Source: Pardosa pseudoannulata (Eukaryota; Arthropoda; Arachnida; Araneae; Lycosidae). Taken from it: a DNA stretch of 64,000 bases. Below are positions 1 through 14,189 of this stretch, piece after piece (within the stretch, counting starts at the first letter, position 1; each line of letters opens with the position of its first letter). Under the pieces are notes generated by a model. It had not been told where the DNA came from, made no database searches, and was given only the letters and a program-made list of their open reading frames with translations. The stretch covers positions 113,878,312-113,942,311 of the forward strand of contig CM063502.1 of NCBI GenBank assembly GCA_032207245.1, given 5' to 3'. The position numbers and the translations under genes were made by a program.

Positions 1-870
1 GATAAAATGGTATCGATAGTTTTTTATCATAGTTACGTTTTATGCAGAGTAAATATTTCATAACAATTTTCAGAAATTTTAACTTATGGAGATTAACTAA
101 AACTCCAGAAAATTTACTTATTGAGATAATGTGTAATACATTTTTTAAGTGTTAACTTTCAATAAAAATAAATAAAATATACAAATTGAGGTACATGTAT
201 ACGAACACAGATAAACGATTATTACAATAAATTAATAAAATCAACTGACGTACATATCTTAATGGTTTTCCTATGAATGTGTATAGAAAATTGGTATTCA
301 AAATTAAAAAAAGAACTTTTAGCTTAGTACAATTAAGTTTAAAGAACATTTACATAATAATTTTCTAAATTTTTGCATATATTAAATGACCAAATGTTAA
401 AAAAAATTTACTAACATTTTGTTTTACATTTTGACAGTGAAAACGTAATAGTGCAATGTTTATCCTGATTAGTTTGATTTTGATCGATAAAATTATATCA
501 ACAGTTATGATTATTATTATTTCTTGGCCCAAGTAAATATTTCATTAGTTTGCAGGAAAATAACTGATGAAAAATAACTAGATTAACAGAAAATTTACTG
601 TTTGAGATTATTTTTATGCTTTTATGGATTTAAACTTATTTTAAAAATAAGTACACAATAGGAAGTTCAAGTGTAAGAACAAACATAAATGATTAGTTTA
701 AATAATTAACCAAACAAATTCACACATATTTTATCTATTTACATTTTTATGAATATGTTTAGAAAATGTGAATAAATAATTGTTTTAAAATTTCATAAAA
801 CTATATTTAGCTTAGTAGATTCGCATGTCATAATCATCATCAATCAATTTACTTGGTACAATCACAAAGA
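1..870. repeat. Diverged tandem duplication, ~480-bp period, two copies
   Basis: Bases ~1-420 and ~481-870 align along their length. Shared landmarks in the same order include 'gtaaatatttcat', 'cagaaaatttact', 'tgagat', 'gaacacagataaacgatta' against 'gaacaaacataaatgatta', 'atgaatgtgtatagaaaat' against 'atgaatatgtttagaaaat', and 'tttagcttagta'. The copies carry many substitutions and small indels, so the duplication is old. The left copy begins at the window edge and may be truncated there. No protein is evident in either copy. Confidence 0.7.
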
Positions 871-879
871 ATATTTGCA

Positions 880-1540
880 TTTTGTGATTTCTATTTTATG
901 GAAGAACGTAAGCAATGAGTAACATGATTTCAAGTGGGTTTTTTTATATCTTCACAAAAACATAAAGTAAGTTATTGTTGCTAATTAACTATCTCTCCAT
1001 TTATTATTAATTTTTATTAATATTGCAATTAAAAATCCAAATATTTCTATTAAAAATTGTTTTAATTCATTTATGAAAAGATAAATACTAATGTAAAAAT
1101 TCCCCCTTACTTTTAGTACAAAGAAATATATTATCAATAAAAATGCTACTTAAGTTAATCAAACTCTGAATTTAAAAAAAAATTATTCTGTAAAAGCAAG
1201 CAAAATCCATTCACAAATCTACACTTGAATATCTCCAAGGAAGTACATCTACATACACAATATACATTGGGATGTGGAAAATATACATCAAGGAAATATT
1301 TAGCATACTGTAAATAATTTTTGCTCTAACAACACAAAATAAATGTTTATTCCACAAGTTTGATATCTACACTTTTACCATCTTCTTCCATCGCTTTATT
1401 TTCTTTATAAATGTTCTTCAAAAAGACAATAGAAATTGAAGCAAACGGGTGGTATTCCCTGCAGTGAAACCATTTTATTTCTTCCAAAAACATTGCATCC
1501 CACTATTCAAGGTGCTACAAAAATGATAAATTATGACTTT
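880..1540. other. AT-rich non-coding stretch
   Basis: No supported frame, repeat or RNA gene was seen on either strand. The sequence is A/T-rich with short homopolymer runs. Confidence 0.6.
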
Positions 1541-1544
1541 ACAG

Positions 1545-1800
1545 AATTTGTCTCAAATCTTCATCTGTCGCTGAAAGCATATCCGGCAGCATCCGGTATT
1601 TTTATTTAAAAAATGGATGTAATAAAATTAGTTCATAATTGGTGTGAAACCCTATGTACTATCTTTTTCTTGATTATTTTCCCAAGTAATACTATCATAA
1701 AATTACACGGGTTAGTATGGCCATAATTTCAGAATTCAGGATTTCATTTCGACATCGACGGGACATTCTGAAAATCGATGGAAGTGGAACTTCTACGCTG
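1545..1800 (+). other. Two exon-like patches (1545-1595 and 1733-1800), unproven
   Basis: Two short segments richer in G/C and CpG than their surroundings are each bounded by plausible splice signals. The first follows 'gactttacag' and ends before 'gtattt'. The second follows 'cataatttcag' and ends before 'gtagga'. Spliced together they remain open in two frames. One reads FVSNLHLSLKAYPAAS into FRISFRHRRDILKIDGSGTS; the other contains IQDFISTSTGHSENRWKWNF. Neither was recognised as a known family. The pieces are short enough that chance is a serious alternative. If real, they would be internal exons of a gene with long introns extending beyond this region. Confidence 0.2.
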
Positions 1801-4800
1801 GTAGGATTGTGCTATTTATTTAAAAAATTCTTTATACTTCACAAGTAAACACTCTTTATGTATTAAGTTTCTACAAATAAATCTATTAATTTATTTAATT
1901 CGTATTTAAAAATTACCACTGCAATTTTTAATATTGAATATTCTCGGGAAATTAAGAAAAACATTTTCTTTCGCCACATTTAGTAGGAATAATTTATGAA
2001 CAAAAAACTAATAAAGATAATGAAGTTGATTTCTAGACAATTTGTATTCCAAATAACATAGCTTCTTTTTAAACAGCCTACTTGATAATTACCTCTTTTC
2101 TATAATTGCTTAAGTTTAAGATAAAAGCACGAATTGCTGTTTGTTGAGACATTTATTTTCCTACACAAGTTGTAATTAAATGTTAAAATTTTAAGAAATT
2201 TTATAACGGTATTGATAAGATTTTATTTGTTTACTTTTATTAATCCCCTACACAAAATTCTATGAGAAAAAGGATTATGCTATAAATAAGGTTGAATTTG
2301 TAGAATTATTTTAATCTTTTTCTGGACATTAAAAGCTTTATGAGGAATTTAAAGCAAAGTCGGTTCGATAACTAAGAATGTCACATCTTAAGCTGCCAGT
2401 AATTATGTTACGATCATAATAAATATTTAAAGCTTTTCAAATTATTATTAACTTAAATTGTACTGATGTTTCTTACGGAATATTTTCATATTCTTTTAGC
2501 AAAATTAGTTTATCCAAATACTTTTCTTTTCGTAATAAAAGAAACAAAATCATACAGGTTATCACTTTTCTCTGCAGAAAAACAGAGATTATTAAAGTCT
2601 TTTAAGTATCATGCATCTTTCTTTTGTCAGGGTACTCTTATTTCAAATTTCACATCAGGGCACGTAGGTTTTAGCCATTTTTGGAATTAGTTTTAATAGT
2701 AGGTTCTTAATTTAATAGCAAAAGTGTAGAAACATTGGTCATAGTTTTCCAATCTCTCCTTATCACTCCCAGCCTCATTAACAGATAACTTGTCCTATAG
2801 TAACCTCCAAGGTCTTATTCCGTCGGTTAAAGAGAAATCTATAAAAATATAACTATAAGAATTTAATGCCAATAGTAGCGCTTCTTAAAGATGACTTACC
2901 AAACCTTCTGTAGCTAATTTCTAGATCTAACGCTCTCTCGACCCCTAATAAACTTGCTTTAATCTTTTCTACAGTTAAATTGAATACCACTTGTTTCTTA
3001 TTTTATTGACTTGTTAACATATAAACAGCCTTCGGGTAAATAGGTCACCAAATCTAAAATGGGTATAGAAAAGGATACAAATGAGGAATTCATAACCACA
3101 GATTGGGAAAGTATTCGGTCATATTCACACCATCAACGGATTTTCACACCTTACAATTTAAAGAAATAGAAATACAGATGAACTTTTGAAGACTGACTAC
3201 AACAAAAGATTACACAACATAATAACCGTACACTAAGCTAACAACCGAGTTATATCTACAAGATGTCCCAATTGAGTGGAGAATCCTCTACAACCAATTA
3301 CTGGAAACAGAGCCAGGCGGACCAGACCACCAAACCAAGTAGGAAACAAATACCTTAATCGTATTGAAATTTAACCAAATTTTAAGTACTAACGATGCTG
3401 AAAATCCCATTATTTACCATAATAATTAAAGACAAATATGAAGAAGAAAATTCTTCCATTTAAAAAAGCTTAAACGTGATGTGTTCCCTTAAGTGAGTCA
3501 AGAAAATTTCATTTTACAAAAATAAAATCTAAATAGATAATGGTTAAGAGAAAGATTAATAACTGTTATACGTGTATGACTGCTTTCAGTTTTCAAAGAA
3601 TCTACTATTTAAAGCTACTATTAAAAGAATAATTTACTGTATAATTACATCTAAGAGACATTTTTTAAGTGGTTTTCGTTTTATCAGATTACTCGCAGTC
3701 ATCTGTGCTCACATACTTTACCTTAGTACAAATTAGAAGCAGATGAATACCATCCAATTAAATGGATTAGTGCAGAATTTTAAATCATTTACAAGCATTT
3801 TCTGATGTGTCAATTAACTGATGTGTTCTGATGTGGGAATTAACTTCTTTTATATTACTTAAAAAAAGTGGCACTTATAAACCAACGAAGAAGAAAATAA
3901 TTTTCAACCTTCTACTTTCCTGAGATATTAATAAAATGTAGGACTCATTTTCGTAATTAAACAAAATCGTATGTAACAATATATTTAAACCATTCAAAAA
4001 CATATATCTTGCTAAAGATACAATTGAATATAACTACATATTTTATTTTAATTTCACACATATAATTATGTTAAAGTAATTATAAAGATTAACTGTAGCA
4101 AATATCGGTGTAAATAAAACTGTTATTCAATATTTCAATGTAATTCAGTCATATATATGACACATGCCTTCTGTGATTTGTTATTTAACGTTCATGTCAA
4201 AAGTAGGTGGTGTTCACATTAATATCACTTGACTGTGTAAATATAGGTATATTCTGCATGCGCAGTAAAAAAGTATTTTCTGCATGTTCATATCTCATCG
4301 TAAATTCAATTTTCTGAAATTTAATTTGATTCCCTGTATTTTCAACGGATAGTAGTTTCGGAACATTTTGAGATAAACTTTGATAATTATGAGGGAAAAT
4401 CTCGTAAACATTTGCAGTGTGCTAAAGATACTTTTATTTTTCTTTTAAAATATGAATTGTTTTCCCAAAAGGTCCTATAGTCAGATAAATGTTATAAATA
4501 TGTTGTAAATTATTTCTACCCATTTACGATACACAGTGGTATTTTTTTCTTTTTCAATATGTGATTGATCCCCTAAATACATAAGTCATTGAAGCCTCAC
4601 TGTAAAGTGTATCTTAAATTTGTACTTTATATGGCCAAAGGAGTGACAGATTCACCGAATATTTTTTTAGAAAACTTTTTAATATGGTTTATATTTTTTA
4701 AAAAAACTAAACTCCATAGTTTGATTGATTCTTCAGAGTATATCCCTAACACGAATGTAATTTTGTTTAAGGTAACCTAAAAGATCAAATTTCAACTATA

Positions 4801-4930
4801 AAGAATAAAGGATGAATATGAAATAATATATTAATTTTAAACTTTCAACTCAAGAAAATTTGTCGCGTAGATAGGTCTGGAAAAATAACGTTACTCAAAT
4901 AACAGGAAAACAAAAACCTTGCTTTAATAT
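1801..4930. other. AT-rich non-coding stretch
   Basis: No gene or repeat is supported. A 74-codon frame at 2466-2690 has no recognisable domain and the residue mix expected of translated A/T-rich DNA. Confidence 0.6.
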
Positions 4931-4934
4931 TCAA

Positions 4935-5760
4935 CACTTGGTTGACAGAACTCAGAACTGACTTAGAAATTGAGCTACTTTTTCTTTCATACTTTAGTGG
5001 AATATTCTGGAACACCATTTTAGTAAATCGAAAAGCATTCCAGTAACTTCTAGAATTACCTAAAGAAGAATTAGAAATAAATTAATTTAAAATAGGTGCA
5101 GTGACTGTGTGAGGATTTGAATCGTTGAAAAGAAGCTTTGAAATTTGGCACGACATTGATCGGGCCACTGAGCACTTTAGGGGTAAATGCTTTAAGCAGC
5201 ATTGCTCCCTCTTTAGAAGAATAGCGTCTCACTGGTCCTACGTTGCCTAATTTGTCACTTTCGATCTGGAACGTGTTTGTGGTCCAGTGCATTAATTTAT
5301 TCCAGGGGTAATAGGCTTATCCTCTTCACAATTTTCAAATGTTAAAGAGTCACCACTTGGATGTTGGGCTTGTAGCTTAGGGCTATATCAAAATTTCATT
5401 CTAAGCACATGAACTACAACTTTTCAAGCGACTTGATGTAGGTCCATAAACTTGTACCTCATAAGTTACACAGATGATTACCGTAACGCTTAGTATTCCA
5501 TGAAATATTTTTAAATGTCTCTCGCACGGGCCCAGTTACCGAACAGGCTTGAAAATCCACACTAAGATGGAATAGGCATCTTGGTTGACAGAAGTCAGAA
5601 CTGACTGACTGACGAGGTACTTGCAGGTAACTTGAGTTACTCTTTTATTCTATTGTGGATTATTCAGTACCATTTTTCAAGTAAACTGAAGAATATCCTA
5701 GTGAATAATAGAATTAACTAAAAAATTTTAGAAATAAATTTAATCGTAATTACTGCTGCG
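4935..5760. repeat. Diverged direct repeat pair (4935-5110 and 5578-5760)
   Basis: Both members start with 'cttggttgacagaa' followed by 'tcagaactgac'. They continue through related text ('gagctact' / 'gagttactc', 'tagaattaac', 'agaaataaatt'). The offset is about 645 bp. The DNA between them (5110-5420) is richer in G/C and holds an unremarkable 73-codon minus-strand frame at 5071-5292 (contains KEGAMLLKAFTPKVL) that I cannot assign. The whole may be a mobile element bounded by degraded direct repeats, or a tandem duplication with an insertion. Confidence 0.5.
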
Positions 5761-5769
5761 CTGATGAAG

Positions 5770-6890
5770 TTTTTTGAAGCTATCTCAAACGTTGAACACA
5801 GGTACTACAGCGAAAGTGCCACATATCACTGTTGAAGTACTTTTACTTGATACTTCTTAAATTATTTCCGTTTGCATTTATGTATCTCTGTTTTTGTTAA
5901 CCATTAAAATATATTACATTCTTTAAAATATTTATATTATATTAAAAAACTTAATTCATCCTTATTTTATTTTCCCTGTGAGAAAGTTTCTGTGCTTACT
6001 AATAGTTAAAAATCTGAAATGCCTTTAATTCTTTAATACTTAAAACACATTAATAATTAAATTACAATTTTAATAAATCTAAAAATATTCACTTAACTGT
6101 CAAATGCCGCTTTTATTACGATAAGAACAAGATTATTGAAATTCACGTTACTGTAAGTAAATTAAATATATTATGGTTCTAAAATACTCCTCTAAAAGGC
6201 ATATTTTGACATTTGAAACATATCATCCCATTTGTTCCACATACATTGCATAATCTAATACTCAAACACTGGGAAATGTCTCTTAGGTAAACACTGGTAA
6301 ATAGAAATTGATCTCTTCGGTAAACGCAACATCGCATTTCGTTTTCTATCTGTAAGGCATACTATGAAAATCTTTTCTGTTGGAACAATTTATCGTGATA
6401 ATTTACAAACAGTGAATGCATAATACAGCTTAGTTGGTAATGTTCCTATATATTGCTTTTATATTTACTACGTTTATTGGTTAACAATTTTGAATATCTA
6501 CCTGCTGTATACGTTTATATAGTATACATACACGGATAGTAACATAGTAAAAATTTTTTACAGAAATTGTTTCTCCGTTTTAATATTAAATAGAATCCTC
6601 TACCTGTAAAAACCTGAATGCAATTTTAAGAAAAATAATCAAATTTCATTCTTGATGCCTCTTTAAATATAAATCTAATCGAAATTCAATTATACAGATA
6701 ATATAAGATTTATATTTTTAAACTTTTTAAAAAAATATTGCCTTTTTTTAGTGTTTTAACAACTTGCAAACTAAGCGGTTCTATCCAAGAAACTGATATT
6801 TTAAGAAAAAAACTGTTGTTTTCTTTTACTTGTTTTCTGAATTAATAATTTTTTCTTATATGTGTATATATACATATATACTTACACACA
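5770..6890. other. AT-rich non-coding stretch
   Basis: No gene, RNA or repeat supported. Confidence 0.6.
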
Positions 6891-6892
6891 TA

Positions 6893-6895
<3 letters not shown>

Positions 6896-6946
<51 letters not shown>
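6896..6946. repeat. (TA)n microsatellite
   Basis: An uninterrupted TA dinucleotide run of about 50 bp with further broken TA/CA tracts on both sides. The minus-strand frame of alternating Ile and Tyr across it is an artefact. Confidence 0.95.
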
Positions 6947-6949
<3 letters not shown>

Positions 6950-7589
6950 CATACATATCTATAATATACAATATATATATACACATATGTGTGTAACAGA
7001 TTTTTTAAGTTTAATAAAGAATTATGTTTGTCTATATATACAAACATTCTGTATTAAACTGCCTAAAATTTTGAATATTTCATAAATTATAAAGTGCTTT
7101 ATGTATAAGTAAAATTATCAAAATTAATTATAATGTAAAAATAAGAATTATTTCCAGGGATTATAATTATTTAATGTAATATTTTAAATCATTTTTATAT
7201 GTTTCATCATAATTTTTCAGAAAATAATGACGAAATAAAGGTAAACTTAGAACCATGACTAAATGGCTTCTCAAAAATGTGCAATACCAAACAATTTATG
7301 GTATGTAAGTTATATTTTGTCATAATTGGCAGTATAATAAAGTTTTTCGTTTAACATTAAGATGGAGCAATAAATTTTTTTAATACTAAACACTTTGCGC
7401 CCATCCTCCGTTGTATATATAAATAATTAGTGTCAATACAAGCTCTTTTAAAATCTTTTTTTCTAGTTTTTTTTCAGATAAATTATGCCGTAGTACAAAT
7501 GTATTTATTTATTGAAGTAAAAGAATTATTGAAATAGTAAAAATTTATTTCACAATATTTGTAAATTTATTTTTTCACTCGAAGAATAA

Positions 7590-8655
7590 TATATTTTTTA
7601 TATTATAATTACATCCCGTCCATTGCTGCTATTCATTACCCCATTAAGGTGGATCTGTGCTTGCCCTATTGAATTTCTCTCGCTCAATGTTAAACTATCG
7701 GAAATATATAATCTCCACTGTCGCATTTAAACATTACTTTAAAAATGTATGCCACGTGATAGAAAACGAAGTTCTCTATTATGCTATCTATCCTTTTTTT
7801 TAAACCACCGAGAAAAATGTATTTAGTTTTAAATTGTGTGAAATATTAGTATACTCTTTTTTAAACTTAAGTAAGAAAACTTAACAGGCATAGATTAAAT
7901 AAAAGAACTCATAGAAATCTAGAGTATGTGCTGTTCTGTAATGTGATATTTTATATTATAATTACATCCCTCCATTGCTGCTATTCCTTACCCTATTAAG
8001 GTGGTTCTGTGCTTGCCCTACTGAATTCCTCTCTCATTGTTAAACTATCGGAAATATAAAATCTCCTCTGTCGCATTTAAACATTTCTTTAAAAATGTAT
8101 TTCCCGTGATAGAAAACGAAGTTCTCTATTATGCTATCTATCTTTTTTTTTAAACCACCGAGAAAAATGTATTTAGTTTTAAATTGTGTGAAATATTAGT
8201 ATACTCTTTTTTAAAATTAAGTAAGAAAACTTAGCAGGCATAGATTAAATAAAAGAACATATAGAAATCTAGAGTATGTGCCGTTCTGTAATATGATATT
8301 TTATATTATAATTACATCCCGTCCATTGCTGCTATTCCTTACCCCCATTAAGGTGGATCTGCGCTTGCCCTATTGAATTCCTCTCTCAATGTTAAACTAT
8401 CGGAAATATAAAATCTCCACTGTCGCATTTAAACATTTCTTTAAAAATGTATGTCCCGTGATAGAAAACGAAGTTCTCTATTATGCTATCTATCCTTTTT
8501 TTTAAACCACGAAAAAAATGTATTTAGTTTTAAATTGTGTGAAATATTAGTATACTCTATTTTAAACTCAAGTAAGAAAACTTAACAGGCATATTGAAAA
8601 TAAAAGAAAACATAGAAAACTAGAGTATTTGCAGTTGTGTAATGCTGTAGTAAAG
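7590..8655. repeat. Three-copy satellite, ~353-360-bp unit
   Basis: Three head-to-tail copies begin near 7590, 7944 and 8304. The motif 'acatccc' recurs at 7614, 7964 and 8324. Each copy holds 'ccattgctgctattc', 'ttaaactatcggaaatata', 'tgatagaaaacgaagttctc' and 'ttaaattgtgtgaaatatta' in order. Identity is high in most of the unit. The third copy ends with a diverged tail near 'agagtatttgcag'. No frame is shared by all copies, so this is a tandem satellite fragment, not a gene. Confidence 0.92.
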
Positions 8656-9585
8656 TTTCAAAAGAATACTTCAGATCCGATGCGGTCAGATGTAGATTTG
8701 CTTTCCCATAGGTTAATATTGATCGAATGGAATACAATATGGCATATAGAAGCCCACTAAATGTCGGAATAGTTTCCTCTGAATGTATATTAAATAAAAA
8801 ATGTATAAACAAATAGACATAGCAAAACAATAAATATATTTTAACAGTTCTGAATATTAAATCCAATCTTTATTTGTTGTTAGCTATCATTTTAAAAATC
8901 ATAAGATGTCATTTGTAAAAATATAATAAAACATCGAGATTTATGAGTTTTATTTGGCATGACATGCAAACGTGGTGTTTTTAAAATGAAGTTTCGTAAA
9001 ATATATAGCACAAAATATCAAAAAATATTGATCCAAACAATACGATTATTATTAATAGCATGTACTAAAAGATCTTGTAGACTATTAACAGGATTGCTCT
9101 CTACCTTCGTTGAAAACTAAAACTTATTCTAGAAACATAAAAATTCAAAAATTTATTTTTAACTATCCATAAAAGTATTCGCTGAGAAATAATGAGCTAA
9201 ATAAAATTAAAAATACAAGGACAATGTTACGCCCATGAAATGCGAAAGTATTCACAATATAAGGGTACCTAAACTTTGGAGATGGTTGCAATGAACTTAC
9301 TGTGCCAACTAAACTTCCATTTAAGCAATTGGTTGGACTCATTTTGCTTTTAAACAGGATATCTTTCCTTTGTTTATTTATACTTTAAGGTAAAAAACAT
9401 TTCAAATGACGTTGTAAATGATTTTATCTATACATATGTTACTAGTTACTCAGCTACTTATTACTTCTTTATGTGGCAAATTGCAACAATAGCATTCATG
9501 TACTGCTAACTCTGGTGTACCAACAACTGTAATATCCACCTTACTATTATATTATGTTATAAGGTAGATGGAGGAGATTTTGATG
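8656..9585. other. AT-rich non-coding stretch
   Basis: No supported gene or repeat. A 94-codon minus-strand frame at 8582-8866 starts inside the satellite and has no recognisable features. Confidence 0.55.
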
Positions 9586-9588
9586 TAG

Positions 9589-9869
9589 CCTCCACACTAT
9601 GGCCAATTCTTCACCACTTCCTAATGGTGACCATGGAAGATGGTTCACTGGTTGTATCCACACGCTGGGCCCCTAAATTAGCCGAGCTCTTGGATTCCTC
9701 CATAGGATCTACTGAACACTTTAGTTGGCTGCCTTTGATCTTTGAAAAAAAAACCGCCTCCGAAGTCATCGTCAGACAAGGCTATTTTATCGTCTACCGT
9801 CATCAACCACGATAAGCCATACTCCCTCCAGACGATGGTCATGGCTTACAGTGGGCCATAGTGTGGAGG
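9589..9869. mobile_element. GC-richer 281-bp island with 16-bp terminal inverted repeats
   Basis: The ends are perfect inverted repeats: CCTCCACACTATGGCC at 9589-9604 and its reverse complement at 9854-9869. A smaller inner inverted pair lies at 9813-9820 (TAAGCCAT) and 9841-9848 (ATGGCTTA). The interior is clearly richer in G/C than the flanks and carries a 63-codon plus frame at 9624-9815 with no recognised domain. The layout fits a small non-autonomous transposon (MITE-like). No convincing target-site duplication was seen, so it could also be a fragment of a larger element. Confidence 0.5.
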
Positions 9870-9959
9870 GGCCTTTAAACAAACACTTACCATCTGATAG
9901 CATCAAACGATGTTCAAATTAGGGGAAATGTATAACAATCCGCGTGGATTTCTATGAAA

Positions 9960-10500
9960 TACATACATAAAACTTTTTTTAAATTTTAATTTATATTGTT
10001 TATTTTATCAAAAATTTTTTAAAAATTGTTAAAAAATTTTATTTTTTTTGTTAAAATTTTTTTATTTTTATCAATTTATGTTTTTTTTAAAATATTTTTT
10101 TTTATTTTTAAAATTTTTTGAAATTATTTTTTGTTAAAAAATTTTATTTTTCTCCTTGAAATTTTTTAAGTCTAAGGGCGTATTGCATTTTCAAGAAAAT
10201 CGATTAAAAACAATAACAGTTAATTTTAAAAGTCAATGTTCGCCTTAACATCCATCAGTGGAGCAAAGAAAAACAAATTAGAGTGTTTTCCAGAAATAAA
10301 TCAGACCGCTTTAAAAATTGATGTAGATTTAAAGACAAACATGAAACTAATTCCGTAATTAAGGGTAATGAGGAAAAAGAATTTTAGAACTAGAGAATTT
10401 TTTGGATTTATTTTTTTTTTTATTATTTTTTTATTTTATTTTTTATTATTTTTATTTTATTATTATTTAAAATTTATTTTTCCTGCCATCATGAAATATT
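9960..10500. repeat. Low-complexity poly-T / poly-A tracts
   Basis: Two blocks, about 9968-10165 and 10400-10480, consist almost entirely of T runs with interspersed A. They look like slippage-expanded DNA. Between them lies ordinary AT-rich sequence. Confidence 0.8.
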
Positions 10501-10565
10501 TTTGATAATCGAATATTATTTTGATATTTATATATATATGTTATATATAATATATATTGCAATAA

Positions 10566-10570
10566 CACAC

Positions 10571-10652
<82 letters not shown>

Positions 10653-10663
10653 TATATATATAG
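10566..10663. repeat. (CA)n plus (TA)n compound microsatellite
   Basis: A CA run (about 10572-10602) passes directly into a TA run (about 10603-10649) followed by shorter TA pieces. Confidence 0.95.
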
Positions 10664-10669
10664 TGTGAT

Positions 10670-11165
10670 TCGTTTATATTAAAATTTATAATAATAAATT
10701 TCGGCTAATATATATTTTTTTCAATTTTACAATTTTTAAATTTTTTTTTGCAGGGCCCAAGCTTTCATTAGCTATTAACTGAGTAACAGTTGTAGCTATA
10801 TATATATCATATATATATATATATATATTTTATAGAGATATTTCAATCTATATATGGGAAAAATTTGGAATACTGTTCTTTCTTGCAGCTTCGCAAAATA
10901 CCTATTTTCGCTGAAACTGTTACAAATTTATTTGAATGGATGTATTCTCCATTATACCATATAAAGAGACACTCTATATCATATCTTTAGCTTTTGCATA
11001 CTCGTTTGCATTCAAAACCGTTTTCACTATTAACTGAAATAGAATTTAAAAAAAAAATGAATAAATGTGTTGTAAATTTTACATGTTGCTAATTCATTTA
11101 AACTCTCAAAATTAAATCCAAATATATTGGAAGTAAATAATTTATCTCTGCGATAATTAACTTCT
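10670..11165. other. AT-rich non-coding stretch
   Basis: No gene supported. A short imperfect TA tract lies at about 10797-10830. Confidence 0.6.
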
Positions 11166-11171
11166 AACTTA

Positions 11172-12326
11172 CATCGAAGAGCCATTATATTATGACCACC
11201 CTACATTTATTATGTACACAATGTACAATATGTACAATTATAATATGTACAATGTGTACAATTTATCACAATGGGCTCGCTCATTAACAAAACCACTGCT
11301 CGTGCGTGGCTGATGTTGGAGTATATAGAGCGGCTATGCATTGTCTTTCCAACAAAGCTCTATTTGCCACCATAATGGGAAAAAGCAGCTGATTTATCGG
11401 ACTTCGATAAAGGTCAAATAATTATGACTCGGTGACTGTTAACATCAATATCAGAAACGGCTCTTTTAAAGGGTTGTTCAAGTGTAGTTCTTGTACTGAC
11501 ATATAGAAGGTGATGTATGGATGGTGAAACGACAAGTTACCTGCAATTGATGTGCCGTCCATGGTTCATTGACAATTTCTCAACACGCAATGTATAGCGT
11601 ACATTGTTACGTATGGGCCCACGCAGCCAAAGCCCTGCACTGACGGCCCGTCATCGCCCGCTGCATTGAGCCAAGAAATATCGGAATTGGCCCTGGGAAG
11701 AATATAAAAAAGTTATATGGAATCACGTTTTCTGGTCCATCATATTGACCCATATGTGCTAATACGCCAATTTCCAAAGGGAACCCTGACTCCCGGATAC
11801 CCATTTGGACTGAGACAAGCTGGTGACGGGGGTATTATAGTGTGTCTAAGGTTTTCATAAAGCACATTAGAACTCATAATCTCCTTAAAACAATCCCTGG
11901 CTTATGTGTGCGACGTGAAAATCGTTGCAGACCAAATTCACCCATTCATGACAACAGTATTTCCGGTTGGGGAGTGTGTTTACCAACAGGATAATGCACC
12001 ACTTTTTAAGGGTCGAATCGTCCGGGAATGGTTCGAGGCACATTCTAGGGGTTTTCAATTCATGTCTTGGCTTCCATTATTCACCTGACATTAATCCAAG
12101 AGTGCATTTGTGGTCCCATCTGGAAAACCAAATTCATGCTGCCACTCGAACCCCTCGCAATGTGCGTAATTGCAGGAAATTGCAGGTGAGCGCTTGGTAC
12201 CAGTGTCCTCAGACTAATTATCAGCACCTTGTGGAGTCAAGGCCATGCCGAGTGCTGATGGTTTTGAGGGCTTACGGCTGTTCTACATGTTACTGATAGG
12301 GTGGTCATAATGTAATCGCTCTTCCG

Positions 12327-12328
<2 letters not shown>
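11172..12328 (+). mobile_element. Tc1-like DNA transposon, full-length but degenerate
   Basis: The element has terminal inverted repeats of about 28-32 bp. The left core at 11176-11203 and the right core at 12297-12324 share GAAGAGC and ATTATGACCACCCTA. A TA dinucleotide flanks each end (11170-11171 and 12329-12330), as expected for Tc1/mariner insertion, although the right one sits against a (TA)n tract and is weak evidence. The ~1.16-kb length fits an autonomous Tc1-like element. The inner transposase gene is broken by frameshifts and stops. Confidence 0.88.
11374..12298 (+). pseudogene. Tc1-like transposase pseudogene (element 1)
   Basis: This is the remnant of a DDE/DD34E transposase that would cut and paste the surrounding element. 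Reading across frames gives, in order, a helix-turn-helix start (LSDFDKGQIIM, SISETA), a basic linker (RTLLRMGPRSQSP, LTARHRP), NWPWEEYKKVIW, HPFMTTVFP, YQQDNAP, SPDINPRVHLW, then VSAWYQ and SRPCRVLMVLRAYG near the end. The second catalytic Asp (in QQDN) is kept at 11990-11992. The first Asp, expected after VIW, reads as His. The catalytic Glu expected before HLW reads as Val. With these losses, several frameshifts and an internal stop, the enzyme cannot be active. Confidence 0.88.

Positions 12329-14064
<1,736 letters not shown>

Positions 14065-14137
<73 letters not shown>
14065..14137. repeat. (TA)n microsatellite
   Basis: A continuous TA run of about 70 bp with a shorter one at about 14158-14184. 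The 111-codon minus-strand frame across it is mostly Ile-Tyr and is not a gene. Confidence 0.95.
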
Positions 14138-14140
<3 letters not shown>

Positions 14141-14189
14141 GTTTGTATAAATAAGTGCATATATAAATATATATATATATATATGTACA

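Noticed and set aside
5071..5292. 73-codon minus frame in a GC-richer patch
   Set aside because: Considered as an exon or pseudogene, but no motif, homologue or splice context could be named.
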